Shown: one piece after another, positions 17,776 to 26,949 of the stretch
Layout: each line of letters begins with the position of its first letter
Numbering within the stretch: position 1 is the first letter of the stretch
DNA from: Verrucomicrobiales bacterium
GTDB taxonomy: Bacteria; Verrucomicrobiota; Verrucomicrobiia; Limisphaerales; CAIMTB01
Assembly (NCBI GenBank): GCA_016795425.1
Contig: JAEUHG010000009.1
Location: 1-64,000, forward strand
Length of the DNA stretch: 64,000 nt
Direction: 5' to 3'
Position numbers and translations under genes: made by a program
The notes under the pieces: generated by a model
Database searches by the model: none
The model's input: the letters and a program-made list of their open reading frames with translations, nothing else
What the model was told of the DNA's origin: nothing

Positions 17776-19185
17776 TCAGCGAATGCCGATGCGGTAGAGG
17801 GCCGTCGCGGCTTTCAGCGGAACCTCGACCCTCATGGTTTGGCCCGTTCCGGGACGGTCAGTGGCCTCCGGCACTTTGCTCCAGGTTCGTGCTCCATCCA
17901 GGGAGATCCAAAGGGTGCCCGTGGTGCCCGTCTGGGTCGGCCAGGTGAGAGTCAGGAATCGGCGGTCCGTGGATAACTGCGTGGCGACGCGCGGCGCGGT
18001 TGGGGGTTCCGGCGGGAGATCGACCAGGCTAAGCTCGGAGCGCTCGTAATAGACCGGGCTGGCGCCTGAGTAGGTGTAGAGTTCCATGGCGATGCCGGTG
18101 TCACGGTCGTAGGCGGTTTCCGACCAGGCCACATCACCGACGTTCATGCGAATCACAACGCCGGCACGGCCGGAGCGGAGTGTCCCGACGAAGGCAATCC
18201 CGGTGGTGGCACCGGTGATCGGATCGGTATCGAGGGAGCGACCGGCGGTGAGTTCAGCGGGCATCGGAGAAGGCAGTGTCAGACCCGCCAGATGGGGGAT
18301 ACCGGACACGAGGGTCCTTTTGGTGACCGTGGGCGGCATACCTTCGAGGCTGCCAGCGGTGGTCGTCTGATCGTAGACGAACCAGTTTGGCGCTAGGGCT
18401 GTGAGTTTCAGTTCAGTGGATAACGGAACGCTGAACGGGAATGGTCCGGGAGCGACGGTCGTATAGGTCCCTTCGTAACGGAGTTGAGGAAGGCCCGCGG
18501 CCCAAGACGGCAGCAACCTGTTGGCCCAGGGCAGGGTGAGTAGGCGGGATCCGATGAAGGTGGCCTGACTTAGGGTGGCGCCTTGGGCTCCATCGGTGGC
18601 GCCCGCTTTATAGATGAGGAACCCGGTCTGGAGGTCGTAACAGAGGACTTGGCGTCCGGCTTCGGAATCCGTTTGCACTCTCAGGGCGTCGAACGTCGTG
18701 GTGCCGAGGCGCAGTGGCAGGCGGATGATCTTCAGTCGTTCCTGAACAGTGGTCTGCACTTTGGCGAGCACGGACGGGTGGGCATACCAGTCTCCTCCGC
18801 CCGCATGGCTGATGAGGCATTCATCGGCGCCAAAGAGAGGCACCAGCGGTCCAGTGAAGTTGTGGAAGAGCCACGGCTGCACGCGCAGGGCGGTCCACTG
18901 GGGCGTGACTCCGACGACATCGACCTGAGTGATGCCGCGCCCGGACGGATTAGGGAGTTCGGGGTCGGCATTGGCGCCGGCATTCTCCAGAAACTCATTC
19001 ACGTAGGCGCCGGAGACTGTCGCCACGGCCACATGATAACTCAGTCGAAGTCCCTCGGAGATGCTGGGCGGGGTGGGAGCGGTGCCCAATTCCGGCAGAA
19101 CATTGGCGAGATCAAAGGCGGGCACGGACCTGCCGCCCATGGCGATCGCGACGGCCAAAGCGAGAAGTCGAGGAATGCCTGTCAC
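17776..19185 (-). CDS. Secreted protein of unknown function
   Basis: 469 residues from a GTG start at 19185, which gives a signal peptide (LLALAVAIAMGGRSVPAF). The mature part is beta-rich with no recognised catalytic motif; it contains GGDWYAHPSVLAKVQTTVQ and repeated strands such as TGFLIYKAGATDGAQGATL. The C-terminal 80 residues (FLTLTWPTQTGTTGTLWISL ... ALYRIGIR) resemble the shared C-terminal module. First gene of a probable run with the serine hydrolase and aldo/keto reductase. An ATG 48 bases inside is the main alternative start but would cut the signal peptide. Confidence 0.75.
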   Translation of the reverse strand: MTGIPRLLALAVAIAMGGRSVPAFDLANVLPELGTAPTPPSISEGLRLSYHVAVATVSGAYVNEFLENAGANADPELPNPSGRGITQVDVVGVTPQWTALRVQPWLFHNFTGPLVPLFGADECLISHAGGGDWYAHPSVLAKVQTTVQERLKIIRLPLRLGTTTFDALRVQTDSEAGRQVLCYDLQTGFLIYKAGATDGAQGATLSQATFIGSRLLTLPWANRLLPSWAAGLPQLRYEGTYTTVAPGPFPFSVPLSTELKLTALAPNWFVYDQTTTAGSLEGMPPTVTKRTLVSGIPHLAGLTLPSPMPAELTAGRSLDTDPITGATTGIAFVGTLRSGRAGVVIRMNVGDVAWSETAYDRDTGIAMELYTYSGASPVYYERSELSLVDLPPEPPTAPRVATQLSTDRRFLTLTWPTQTGTTGTLWISLDGARTWSKVPEATDRPGTGQTMRVEVPLKAATALYRIGIR

Positions 19186-19361
19186 CTGGGGATCGACTAC
19201 GCCTCGCGATCAGGAACCGCAACGCGGATCTCTGCGCCTTCCTTGATACTAAGATCACAGAATGCGGTCGGCATTTTCCATGTCGCAAGCGCGTGAATGA
19301 GCGTAGCAGGGAAGGAGAGGGGAGGGAGGACATTCATCTTGGAACGGCGATGGAGGACATC

Positions 19362-21794
19362 ATGACGACCAGCCGAACATCATTCAGGACCGACCGGTGT
19401 CGCGGTGCGGGGTTCATGTATCTCGTGGCGATCCAATTCTGGCTGGGGGCTCCGACGTCTGGTTTTGCCCAGTGTCAGTGGTCTCCCACGCCCCGTCTTG
19501 GGGTGGTCGACGGCGCAATCTCTGCCATCCGGTTGGATGGGGAGACGATCTTCCTGGGAGGCCAGTTTCACTATGCCGGCCCCAGGACTGGCGCTGCGGC
19601 GGTATTCGAGGGGCCGACCTGGAATCGCCAGCGGCAGTTTCCGTTCATCGACGGCACCGTCTATGCCATCGAGCCCGACGGTCGAGGTGGCTGGTTTGTC
19701 GGAGGGGAATTCCAGCGTGTGGATGGGTTGGCAGCCACCAATCTCATTCACGTGACCAGCGATCAACGGTGGGACCGCGCGTGGAACATCGCGATGGTTG
19801 GCACCGCGGTCTATGCCCTGGCAGTCGACGCAGAGCAGGATCGCTTGTATGTCGGCGGTCAGTTCCAGCGGGTGCGGGGCGAAGCGCATCGAAGTCTGGC
19901 GGTGGTCACGGCGGCGGGTGGCGAACTCGTTCCCTGGACGACCGCGGTGAACGGGTCTGTCTATGCCCTGAGGCTCACCAGCAACGCGCTGCTTGTGGCC
20001 GGGCAATTCTCGACGCTGGGAGGGGAGTCTCGCGACAACGGTGGGATGGTCGACGCCACAACAGGCGAAGTGGGCACGTGGAATCCGGCGGCGGATCGCG
20101 CCATCCTCTGCCTGCAAACGGCGGAGGGTTATGCCTACGTGGGGGGGACGTTCACCACCATCGGCGGCAAGCCGAGAAATCGATTGGCTGCGCTGAGTTT
20201 GGAAACGGGCTTGGCATCCAACTGGAATCCCAATCCCAACGGCCAGGTACGTTCCCTGGCCGTTGAAGGGGACTTGATTTTCGTGGGGGGAGACTTCACT
20301 TCGATCGGCGCCAAGAGCCGGCGAGGTTTTGCGGCGGTGAATCGCTCCTCGGGAGCCGCGACTGCCCTGGATATAGGAATCGATGGATCCGGAACGCCTC
20401 AGAATCTTGTCTGGGCGATTCGAGTACAGGGGGGCACGGTGTATGTTGCCGGTAGTTTTTCGCAGGTCCGTGGCCAATCGCAGCCGATGCTGGCGGCGGT
20501 GGATGTCGCCACCGGGAATCCGGTAGCGGTTCCTTTGGCCACACGGTTCAACGGTGCACGTGACGATGCCTGGATCGGGGCGATGGCCTTGGTGCCCGGA
20601 CGCTGGGTGGTCGGCGGGTCCCTGGCGTCGGTCGGCGGGTCGGTTCGGCAGCATGCCGCCGCCTTCTCTTTGGTTTCGGGTGAGGTGCTGGACTGGGATC
20701 CGGCGCCCGATCATGGCGTCCTGGCGATGGCCCAACTCGGCGACGCGTTGTTTCTCGGGGGAACCTTCACCAATTGCGGTGGCGCGGAAATGCGTGGGGT
20801 GGCCAAGGTGGATCGAGAGTTGGGTTGGGTCGATCCAGCCTGGGTCTCGGGCATCACCAATCGAACGGATCCATACCAGGTTCGGTCGTTGTTGGTGTCC
20901 CAGGATGGGGTGCTGGCCGTCGGACTGTTCGATGGAAGTGGAACCGAGGCGCGTCGGTGGATCGCGTCGCTGGATGCGCGCAACGGTGCGGTACTGCCTT
21001 TCCAAGCCAACGTGAAGGGAGGGTCATCGGGCATCAGTGCGGCCGCTCGTCAGGGTGACCTGATCGCTATCGCCGGGGATTTCACCAGTGTCGGAAACCA
21101 AGCCCGGACCCGTTTGGCGGCCGTGCGCGCCGACACCGGCGAGGTATTGCCATGGAATCCTTCGCCAAATCGCGCGGTCTCGGCCTTAGTGATGTCCGGG
21201 GATCGACTGTATGTCGGCGGTGAGTTCACTCGAATCGCCGGCTTGGATCTTCGATTGCTCGCGGTCTTCGAGTTGCCTTCCTTGGAACTCCTGCCTTGGG
21301 ACGCGGCCCTCTCGACCGGGTCGTCCAGCGTTCAAGCCATGGTCGCCACCGACACCGTGATTTATCTGGCGGGAGACCTCGACGCGGTCGGAGGGGAGTT
21401 TCGTACCCGGTTGGCGGCACTGGTCCCGTCGTCGGCTCAATCCATGGATTGGAATCCGGCTCCCGACCAGGTTCCTGTGACGCTGGCCTTGTCGGATCGG
21501 TGGGTGGCTTTGGGTGGCAGCGTTCGTTCCGTGGCGGGAGACTCAGGCCGGCAATCGGTGGCGTTTCATGCCGTTTGGGATCGGAAGCCGCGGTTGACCG
21601 CCACCCGAACGGCGGCAGGGAAGATGCGTTGGGAGACCACGACGGGTGATCGATCCCGCGCGGTCTTACAGAATTCAACCAACCTGAAAACCTGGCATCC
21701 GGTGAGTACGAATGCCGAATCGGGCTACCGATGGAGTGCGGAGATTCCGACCGATGATGGACCTCAGACCTTTTACCAGGTGATTGCCGAGTGA
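19362..21794 (+). CDS. Secreted 14-repeat beta-propeller protein
   Basis: 810 residues from the ATG at 19362, preceded by GGAGGA at five-base spacing; earlier in-frame starts at 19293 and 19350 lack this. The signal region is MYLVAIQFWLGAPTSGFAQ. About 14 copies of a 45-55 residue blade follow, with consensus VxALxxxGxxLYVGGxFTxxGG followed by RxxLAAVDxxTGxxxxWNP. The motif matches delta-60 / DUF5122-type propellers. Fourteen blades would fold as two seven-bladed propellers. The last 75 residues (RAVLQNSTNLKTWHPVS ... QTFYQVIAE) are the C-terminal module shared with neighbours. No enzyme motif is visible; it is likely a binding or structural surface protein. Confidence 0.88.
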   Translation: MTTSRTSFRTDRCRGAGFMYLVAIQFWLGAPTSGFAQCQWSPTPRLGVVDGAISAIRLDGETIFLGGQFHYAGPRTGAAAVFEGPTWNRQRQFPFIDGTVYAIEPDGRGGWFVGGEFQRVDGLAATNLIHVTSDQRWDRAWNIAMVGTAVYALAVDAEQDRLYVGGQFQRVRGEAHRSLAVVTAAGGELVPWTTAVNGSVYALRLTSNALLVAGQFSTLGGESRDNGGMVDATTGEVGTWNPAADRAILCLQTAEGYAYVGGTFTTIGGKPRNRLAALSLETGLASNWNPNPNGQVRSLAVEGDLIFVGGDFTSIGAKSRRGFAAVNRSSGAATALDIGIDGSGTPQNLVWAIRVQGGTVYVAGSFSQVRGQSQPMLAAVDVATGNPVAVPLATRFNGARDDAWIGAMALVPGRWVVGGSLASVGGSVRQHAAAFSLVSGEVLDWDPAPDHGVLAMAQLGDALFLGGTFTNCGGAEMRGVAKVDRELGWVDPAWVSGITNRTDPYQVRSLLVSQDGVLAVGLFDGSGTEARRWIASLDARNGAVLPFQANVKGGSSGISAAARQGDLIAIAGDFTSVGNQARTRLAAVRADTGEVLPWNPSPNRAVSALVMSGDRLYVGGEFTRIAGLDLRLLAVFELPSLELLPWDAALSTGSSSVQAMVATDTVIYLAGDLDAVGGEFRTRLAALVPSSAQSMDWNPAPDQVPVTLALSDRWVALGGSVRSVAGDSGRQSVAFHAVWDRKPRLTATRTAAGKMRWETTTGDRSRAVLQNSTNLKTWHPVSTNAESGYRWSAEIPTDDGPQTFYQVIAE

Positions 21795-21924
21795 GTCGCC
21801 GCGGAGGTGGGAATCTCGCCAGGCGCGCGTGGGTATGGGGCAACGGCGTCGGATAGGCCGCTTGGGTCCGTCGATTCACCCCATCGCCGTTGACGATGGA
21901 CGGGGCATCGGAGATGGAGTCGGC

Positions 21925-23853
21925 ATGGACCGCCGTATCGGATGGCTACTTCTGGGGTGGTTGGCTGCCTCGACGACGGTGTCCGCCGTCGAACTATCGA
22001 GTCCCTCAGGCAACCTCGTCGCGAGGGTTGAGGTCGGGACCGACGGGCGCGCGATGTGGAGTCTCCAGGGCAACGGAAAGCTCTGCATCGAGGCATCCGC
22101 CCTCGGGATCATCGTCGACGGCGTCGACCTGGCGCTGGGAGTGACCCTGGGACAGGAGAAGAAGTCGGCGATCGACGAGCGGTATGCGTGGCGTGGCGGC
22201 AAGAGCATGGCGACGAACCGGTGTTCGGTCTATCGGCTTCCGATCCGCCACGCTGTCTCCGGGGCCGAGTGGGAACTGGAGTGGCGGATATTCGATGAGG
22301 GTGTCGGGTATCGGTATCGCGTGCCTGGAAAAGGACCGCGTCGCATCAGGGGTGAACGGTCGAGTTGGACGTTCCCCGCCGAGACACCGTTGTGGATCCA
22401 GACCAACACCAGCGACTACGAGGGCGCGTACCATCGCGTGATGCCGGAGACGATTCCGCTTACCCAGAGATCCGATCGCGGCACGAACGCGGTGCGACTG
22501 GGTCCGCCGGTGACGGCGGAGTTGCCCGGGGGCGGTTACCTGTTGGCCACCGAGGCGAGGCTGGTGGGTTACAGCGGCATGACCTTGAAGCCAACGGGCA
22601 GTCGCCGGTTGGAGGCCGAGTTCGAGGACGACCCGGAAGGATTCGAAATCGAAGGCGAGATCGTGACGCCGTGGCGTGTGACCTTGGTGGCCCGGGACCT
22701 GCAAGCGCTGGTGAATTCGGATGTGATCCCCAGCCTTTGTGATCCGCCCGATGCGAAGCTATTTCCGGCGGGGATGCGAACCGATTGGATTCGCCCGGGC
22801 AGGGCCTTGATCACTTGGTGCGTGTTTGGCAACGAAGGAGCCCAGTGGCACCTGCAAAAATGGTTTGTGGACCAGTGCGCCGCGTTGCATTGCGAATACC
22901 TGCTGGTGGATGCCGGCTGGAGAACGGAGCGCTGGGGGTGGTTGGCGGACGGGGGAGATGTGTGGGCCCGCCTCAAGGAACTTTGCGAGTACGGGGCGAC
23001 GAAGGGGGTCGGCATCGTCGTTTGGCACGCCTATCCCGAAGGACGCGACGACGGTCCCGGACTGACGAGTTCCGACGCGCGACGAGAACTATTTCGACGG
23101 TGCGCGGAGGCCGGGGTGAAGGGAGTGAAAATCGACTTCTTCAATTCCGAGCGTTTGGAGGTCGTGCGCGTGTATGAGGAACTGGCGCGGTTGGCGGCGG
23201 AGCATCGGATGATGATCAACTTCCATGGTTCGCACAAACCGTCGGGGGAAGTGCGCACCTGGCCCAACGAGACCACTCGGGAAGGCATTCGCGAGCAGGA
23301 GTACGTGCTGTGGGACAAGCTGCCCTGGGAACACTACGCAGCCCTGCCATTCACGCGCATGGCGGTGGGACACGCCGATTTTCTGCCCACCTATGTGCGC
23401 GCGAAGTATCTGAGGAACACCACCGCGGTTTTCCAGATGGCGACGGCGATCTTTTCCACGACCTCGTTCCTTTGCTGGCCCGACCATCCGGACGACTATC
23501 GGGTCAGTCCATTTCTCGGGTTGATCCAGCGTCTGCCGCTGGTTTGGGACGAGACCCGGGTGCTGCCCGGGACGGGCATCGGTCGGATGGTCGGATTCGC
23601 ACGGCGATCGGGAGGCGAATGGTTTGTTTCCATCATCAACGGCACGGACCGGCTGGCCGAGTGGAACGGGGACCTGGCGTTTCTCGGAGAGGGCGAGTTC
23701 GAAGGGACGATCTACCGGGACGCCGCGCCGTATCCGACCGGCGTTTCGATCGCGACCGGTGAGGTGCTGGGGCGGAATTCAAGGGTCCAGGTCGAGTTGG
23801 GGCCTGGCGGAGCCTGGGTGGGGTGGATTCGACCGCGCGTTCAACCGAAGTGA
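21925..23853 (+). CDS. Glycoside hydrolase family 97 alpha-glycosidase, retaining-type active site
   Basis: 642 residues from the ATG at 21925, which starts a signal peptide (MDRRIGWLLLGWLAASTTVSA); upstream frame extension is artificial. Layout is the GH97 one: N-terminal beta-sandwich (20-285), TIM barrel (about 290-560, with WCVFGNEGAQWHLQKWFVDQ and LVDAGW), and a short C-terminal sandwich. In GVKIDFF, Asp404 occupies the place of the nucleophile of retaining GH97 enzymes, and Glu459 (REQEY), 55 residues later, is the likely acid/base; inverting members have glutamate bases instead. The family attacks alpha-glucosides or alpha-galactosides with Ca2+, so this is more probably an alpha-galactosidase-like member than SusB-like. 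Follows the propeller gene by 130 bases on the same strand. Confidence 0.9.
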   Translation: MDRRIGWLLLGWLAASTTVSAVELSSPSGNLVARVEVGTDGRAMWSLQGNGKLCIEASALGIIVDGVDLALGVTLGQEKKSAIDERYAWRGGKSMATNRCSVYRLPIRHAVSGAEWELEWRIFDEGVGYRYRVPGKGPRRIRGERSSWTFPAETPLWIQTNTSDYEGAYHRVMPETIPLTQRSDRGTNAVRLGPPVTAELPGGGYLLATEARLVGYSGMTLKPTGSRRLEAEFEDDPEGFEIEGEIVTPWRVTLVARDLQALVNSDVIPSLCDPPDAKLFPAGMRTDWIRPGRALITWCVFGNEGAQWHLQKWFVDQCAALHCEYLLVDAGWRTERWGWLADGGDVWARLKELCEYGATKGVGIVVWHAYPEGRDDGPGLTSSDARRELFRRCAEAGVKGVKIDFFNSERLEVVRVYEELARLAAEHRMMINFHGSHKPSGEVRTWPNETTREGIREQEYVLWDKLPWEHYAALPFTRMAVGHADFLPTYVRAKYLRNTTAVFQMATAIFSTTSFLCWPDHPDDYRVSPFLGLIQRLPLVWDETRVLPGTGIGRMVGFARRSGGEWFVSIINGTDRLAEWNGDLAFLGEGEFEGTIYRDAAPYPTGVSIATGEVLGRNSRVQVELGPGGAWVGWIRPRVQPK

Positions 23854-23870
23854 TCCGCGTGCTTCAGGTC

Positions 23871-26717
23871 TCAGGGCATCGAAATGCCGCCGTAGATGTA
23901 TAAGGGGCGAGTTCGCGAATAGATCGGCATGGAAAAGGTGAGAGACTCCGAGCGAGAGCCGGTGACATAACCTCCGACGACGATGGCGGTATCGCCGGTC
24001 CACACCACCGCATGGCCGTTTCTTGCGCTGGGCGCGTCGGTCGGGGTCATGCGGTTCCAAACGTTGGCGACGGGATCATAGCGATGCGCACCGGAAGTGG
24101 TGCCGTTCCAAGCGAGAACTTCGGAGCCCGTCCATACCATCGGCAGGTTGGCATTCCAGGTGGGAGCCGTCGCTTGAGCAATCACCCGCCAAGTATCGGT
24201 GGAAGGATCGTAGAGTCCCCATTTCCCGCCCCACGCCAGCATTCCGTTGTCGGTCCAAATGGCGGTGGGATTCGGTGCGTAGGAGAGGGTTGAAGAGGCG
24301 GGCGCATCCTTGAGGCTGATGGCGGACCAGGCATCGGCGGTGGGCAGGTAGCGCAGGGCGTTGGTGCCGCCGCCCCAGACGAGCATTTCGCGTCCCGTCC
24401 AAACGGCGCAGTGACCGATGCGCGGAGACAGCGGAAGTGCGCCGAGGGTGGTGCTCATCGGTCTCCATTGGTTGTTCGCGGGCGAATAGCGTCCACCGGT
24501 ATTGAAGATGCCGGTGCCTCCATTCAGCGAGTTTCCTCCCCAAACGATCATCTCTGTCCCCGTCCAGACGGCGCTGGCCTGACCTCGGATCGACGGCGCC
24601 CCGTCGGTGTTGATGGAAGACCACTGGTCGAGGACAGGATCGTAGCGGCTGCCGGTGCCGGCGCGCTGTCGGTTCTGAGATTCAACCGTGGCTTCGTACC
24701 CTCCCCAGACGATGAGTTGCGTGCCCGTCCACACCGCGCACGCACCCGCGCGAGGGGTCGGCGCATTTACCGTGGAGAGCGGACGAGTATGCCCGGTCTT
24801 CGGATTCAATCGATAGCCCCCGCCCAGCGAGTAGGTCGAGGACTGGGGAACTGACGATGACGAGCCGCCCCAGACGAGGATTTCTTCGCCGGTCCAAACG
24901 GCGGTGGCGAAATTCCTTTGGACCTTCGGGAATTCGATGGCGAGCCACCGATTGTCCGTCGGTCGATAGATTCCGCCGTCACTGAGATCGGTGCCGACGT
25001 TGGGAAAGCCGGTACTGTCGTTTCCTCCCCAGACCATCATTTGGGTTCCGGTCCACACTGCGCTGTGGATTCGCCGGGGAGTGGGCGCCTCGGCGGTGCT
25101 GAATTCGCGCCATACATCCCGCGTTGGATCGTAGGCGAATCCGCGTCTGCTGAGTTCGCCGGAGGCATAGCCTCCCCAAATCAGGGCTTCCTTGCCGGTC
25201 CAAACCGCGGAAGCGCCTGTAAGCGCGGAGAAGATCCCGGGCATCGGCGCAAGAGCGGTCCATCGCCGCTCTTCCGGATCGAACTTGAGACCGCCGGAAG
25301 TGCTGCTTGAGGCGAAGAGAAGGGCTTCCTTGCCTGTCCACAGCGCCAACCTTGGGTCAAGATAGCCGAGGCTTTGACCGGTGCCGCTATGAAGCCGGTT
25401 CCAGGTTGCGGTGGTTGGATCATAACTCCAGGTGTCGTTGAGCAGGACCGCGGTGTCACCGGAGCCGAGACCCTGCCCGCCGATGACCAGGACCTGGGTA
25501 CCGGTCCAGAGGGCAATACCGCTGCCGCGCGGACTGGGGGCGCCATTCGTGGGGATGGACGTCCAGGTGTCTTCATCCAAGAGGTACATGCTTCCATCGG
25601 GCCTTGGGCCACCGCTGCCAGTGGTTGGCCAGCCGCCCCAGACAAACCAGCCGCGGGGGGTGAGGACGGTGAATGCCGCGGTTCGCGGGCTGGGAGTATT
25701 GGCGGTGGACAATCGACGCCACTCGGTACCGCGTGGGTAGCAGCGCGCGCCGGTGCGCGACCGCAGGTTCCAGGCGAGGATTTCCGAGCCCGACCATTCG
25801 ATACGCCAGTCATCGGTATCGCCGATGGACGTCGCGGCCGAACGAGGGAGGAGAGGGGCGTTGTTGGTGGGAAGGGGGAGCCAGGTTCCCAAGCGTGGAT
25901 CGAAGCGAAGGCCGGGCAGCGCCGTCAGGGCTGTGTTCGCCGGTGTCGCGACCGGGTTGCCCCCGACGACGAGCATTTCGGTGCCGGACCAGAACGCGCG
26001 GTGCGCCGATCTTGGCGGGGGAGACTGGCGATCGATCGACCGCCAGTTCTCTCCTTCAACCGTGGTGGAGCCGATCTTCCGAAAGCCCGACGCCAGGAGG
26101 GCTGCGTTCGTGGGTGAAGTGGAGACGACCAGTCCTCCACTCTTGCCGAGGTTGGATAGGACGGCGCCATCGGCCAGCGCCGATGGGGTCACTGCACCGG
26201 GGGCCAGCTTGGAGGCAGTGACAGCTCCCTCGGCGAGTTGAGTCGAACCCACGGCACCCGCTGCGACCTGGGCCGACATCATGGCATAGGCTGAAGGGAT
26301 CAAGGCCTCGTCGGGTGGCAGGTGTTGGAACGGCTGCACGCCGTCACTGAACCAAACCCGGGCATGAACGTTGGAATTGGCAAAGACGGTGGGCGGGAGT
26401 TCGGACATGTTCGGCAGTTGGGTGTCACCGAGAACGACGGTGTAGGCGCCTTCGGAAACCGGGAGTGCAATCGCCGAGACGGGTTCCAAACCGCGGTGGC
26501 TCGATCCGTCGTGGCTCCAAAACGTCACGGTCCCAGTCGGATCGACCAATGCGAATTTGAACTGACCGATGCCGGAGAACGGTTGGCTGTTGACGTGCAC
26601 CGCGCCCTGGAGGGTGACACGGTGGGGGACCTGAGCGCCTGCTGGATGGGCGAAGGCGACGGTCAGAAGTAGGAGGGAATTAAGGATCGCTGACCGAGGG
26701 ACTTTGCCGGTGCCCAT
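23871..26717 (-). CDS. Secreted kelch-type propeller protein A (tandem paralogue)
   Basis: 948 residues with a signal peptide (AILNSLLLLTVAFAHPAGAQ). Residues 28-130 form a beta domain opening with QVPHRVTLQGAVHVNSQPF; a stalk-like stretch follows (GAVTASKLAPGAVTPSALADGAV). From about 215 onward roughly 14 copies of AVWTGxEMxVWGG appear, each next to YDPxxDxWxxMSTxxAPxxRxxH, which is a galactose-oxidase / kelch-type blade. Fourteen blades could be two seven-bladed propellers. The protein is the same length as its neighbour 26950-29796 and aligns end to end with it, so the pair arose by tandem duplication. Its 3' end is 17 bases from the convergent GH97 gene. Role unknown; probably surface binding. 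Confidence 0.88.
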   Translation of the reverse strand: MGTGKVPRSAILNSLLLLTVAFAHPAGAQVPHRVTLQGAVHVNSQPFSGIGQFKFALVDPTGTVTFWSHDGSSHRGLEPVSAIALPVSEGAYTVVLGDTQLPNMSELPPTVFANSNVHARVWFSDGVQPFQHLPPDEALIPSAYAMMSAQVAAGAVGSTQLAEGAVTASKLAPGAVTPSALADGAVLSNLGKSGGLVVSTSPTNAALLASGFRKIGSTTVEGENWRSIDRQSPPPRSAHRAFWSGTEMLVVGGNPVATPANTALTALPGLRFDPRLGTWLPLPTNNAPLLPRSAATSIGDTDDWRIEWSGSEILAWNLRSRTGARCYPRGTEWRRLSTANTPSPRTAAFTVLTPRGWFVWGGWPTTGSGGPRPDGSMYLLDEDTWTSIPTNGAPSPRGSGIALWTGTQVLVIGGQGLGSGDTAVLLNDTWSYDPTTATWNRLHSGTGQSLGYLDPRLALWTGKEALLFASSSTSGGLKFDPEERRWTALAPMPGIFSALTGASAVWTGKEALIWGGYASGELSRRGFAYDPTRDVWREFSTAEAPTPRRIHSAVWTGTQMMVWGGNDSTGFPNVGTDLSDGGIYRPTDNRWLAIEFPKVQRNFATAVWTGEEILVWGGSSSSVPQSSTYSLGGGYRLNPKTGHTRPLSTVNAPTPRAGACAVWTGTQLIVWGGYEATVESQNRQRAGTGSRYDPVLDQWSSINTDGAPSIRGQASAVWTGTEMIVWGGNSLNGGTGIFNTGGRYSPANNQWRPMSTTLGALPLSPRIGHCAVWTGREMLVWGGGTNALRYLPTADAWSAISLKDAPASSTLSYAPNPTAIWTDNGMLAWGGKWGLYDPSTDTWRVIAQATAPTWNANLPMVWTGSEVLAWNGTTSGAHRYDPVANVWNRMTPTDAPSARNGHAVVWTGDTAIVVGGYVTGSRSESLTFSMPIYSRTRPLYIYGGISMP

Positions 26718-26949
26718 AGCTCAGGTTGTCTTTTGGGTTCTCTGCGGGTGAACGGGCGAACCGGTAACGCCTGGCGACGGCACCAACAATGGAACATTCC
26801 ATGGCACAGAGCTCGAGGCGTGAAGCGTGGCGAACGGGATCCCGCTCGAATGGGTGCCTGATCCAACGGGGGCGCGAGAATTCCCGGACCATCCACGGAG
26901 TCGGTCTGGCTACCTGGACGATCCGTATCGGCCGGAAGGCAACCAACGC
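26718..26949. promoter_or_regulatory. Spacer between the two kelch genes with a small inverted repeat
   Basis: The 232-base spacer between the tandem paralogues holds ATGGAA-CA-TTCCAT at 26789-26802 (6-base arms), a candidate regulator site for the downstream copy. No gene is visible. Confidence 0.3.

Noticed and set aside
19380..21005. 541-codon minus-strand frame opposite the propeller gene
   Set aside because: Antisense shadow of the propeller repeats; composition dominated by Arg/His/Pro with no domain.
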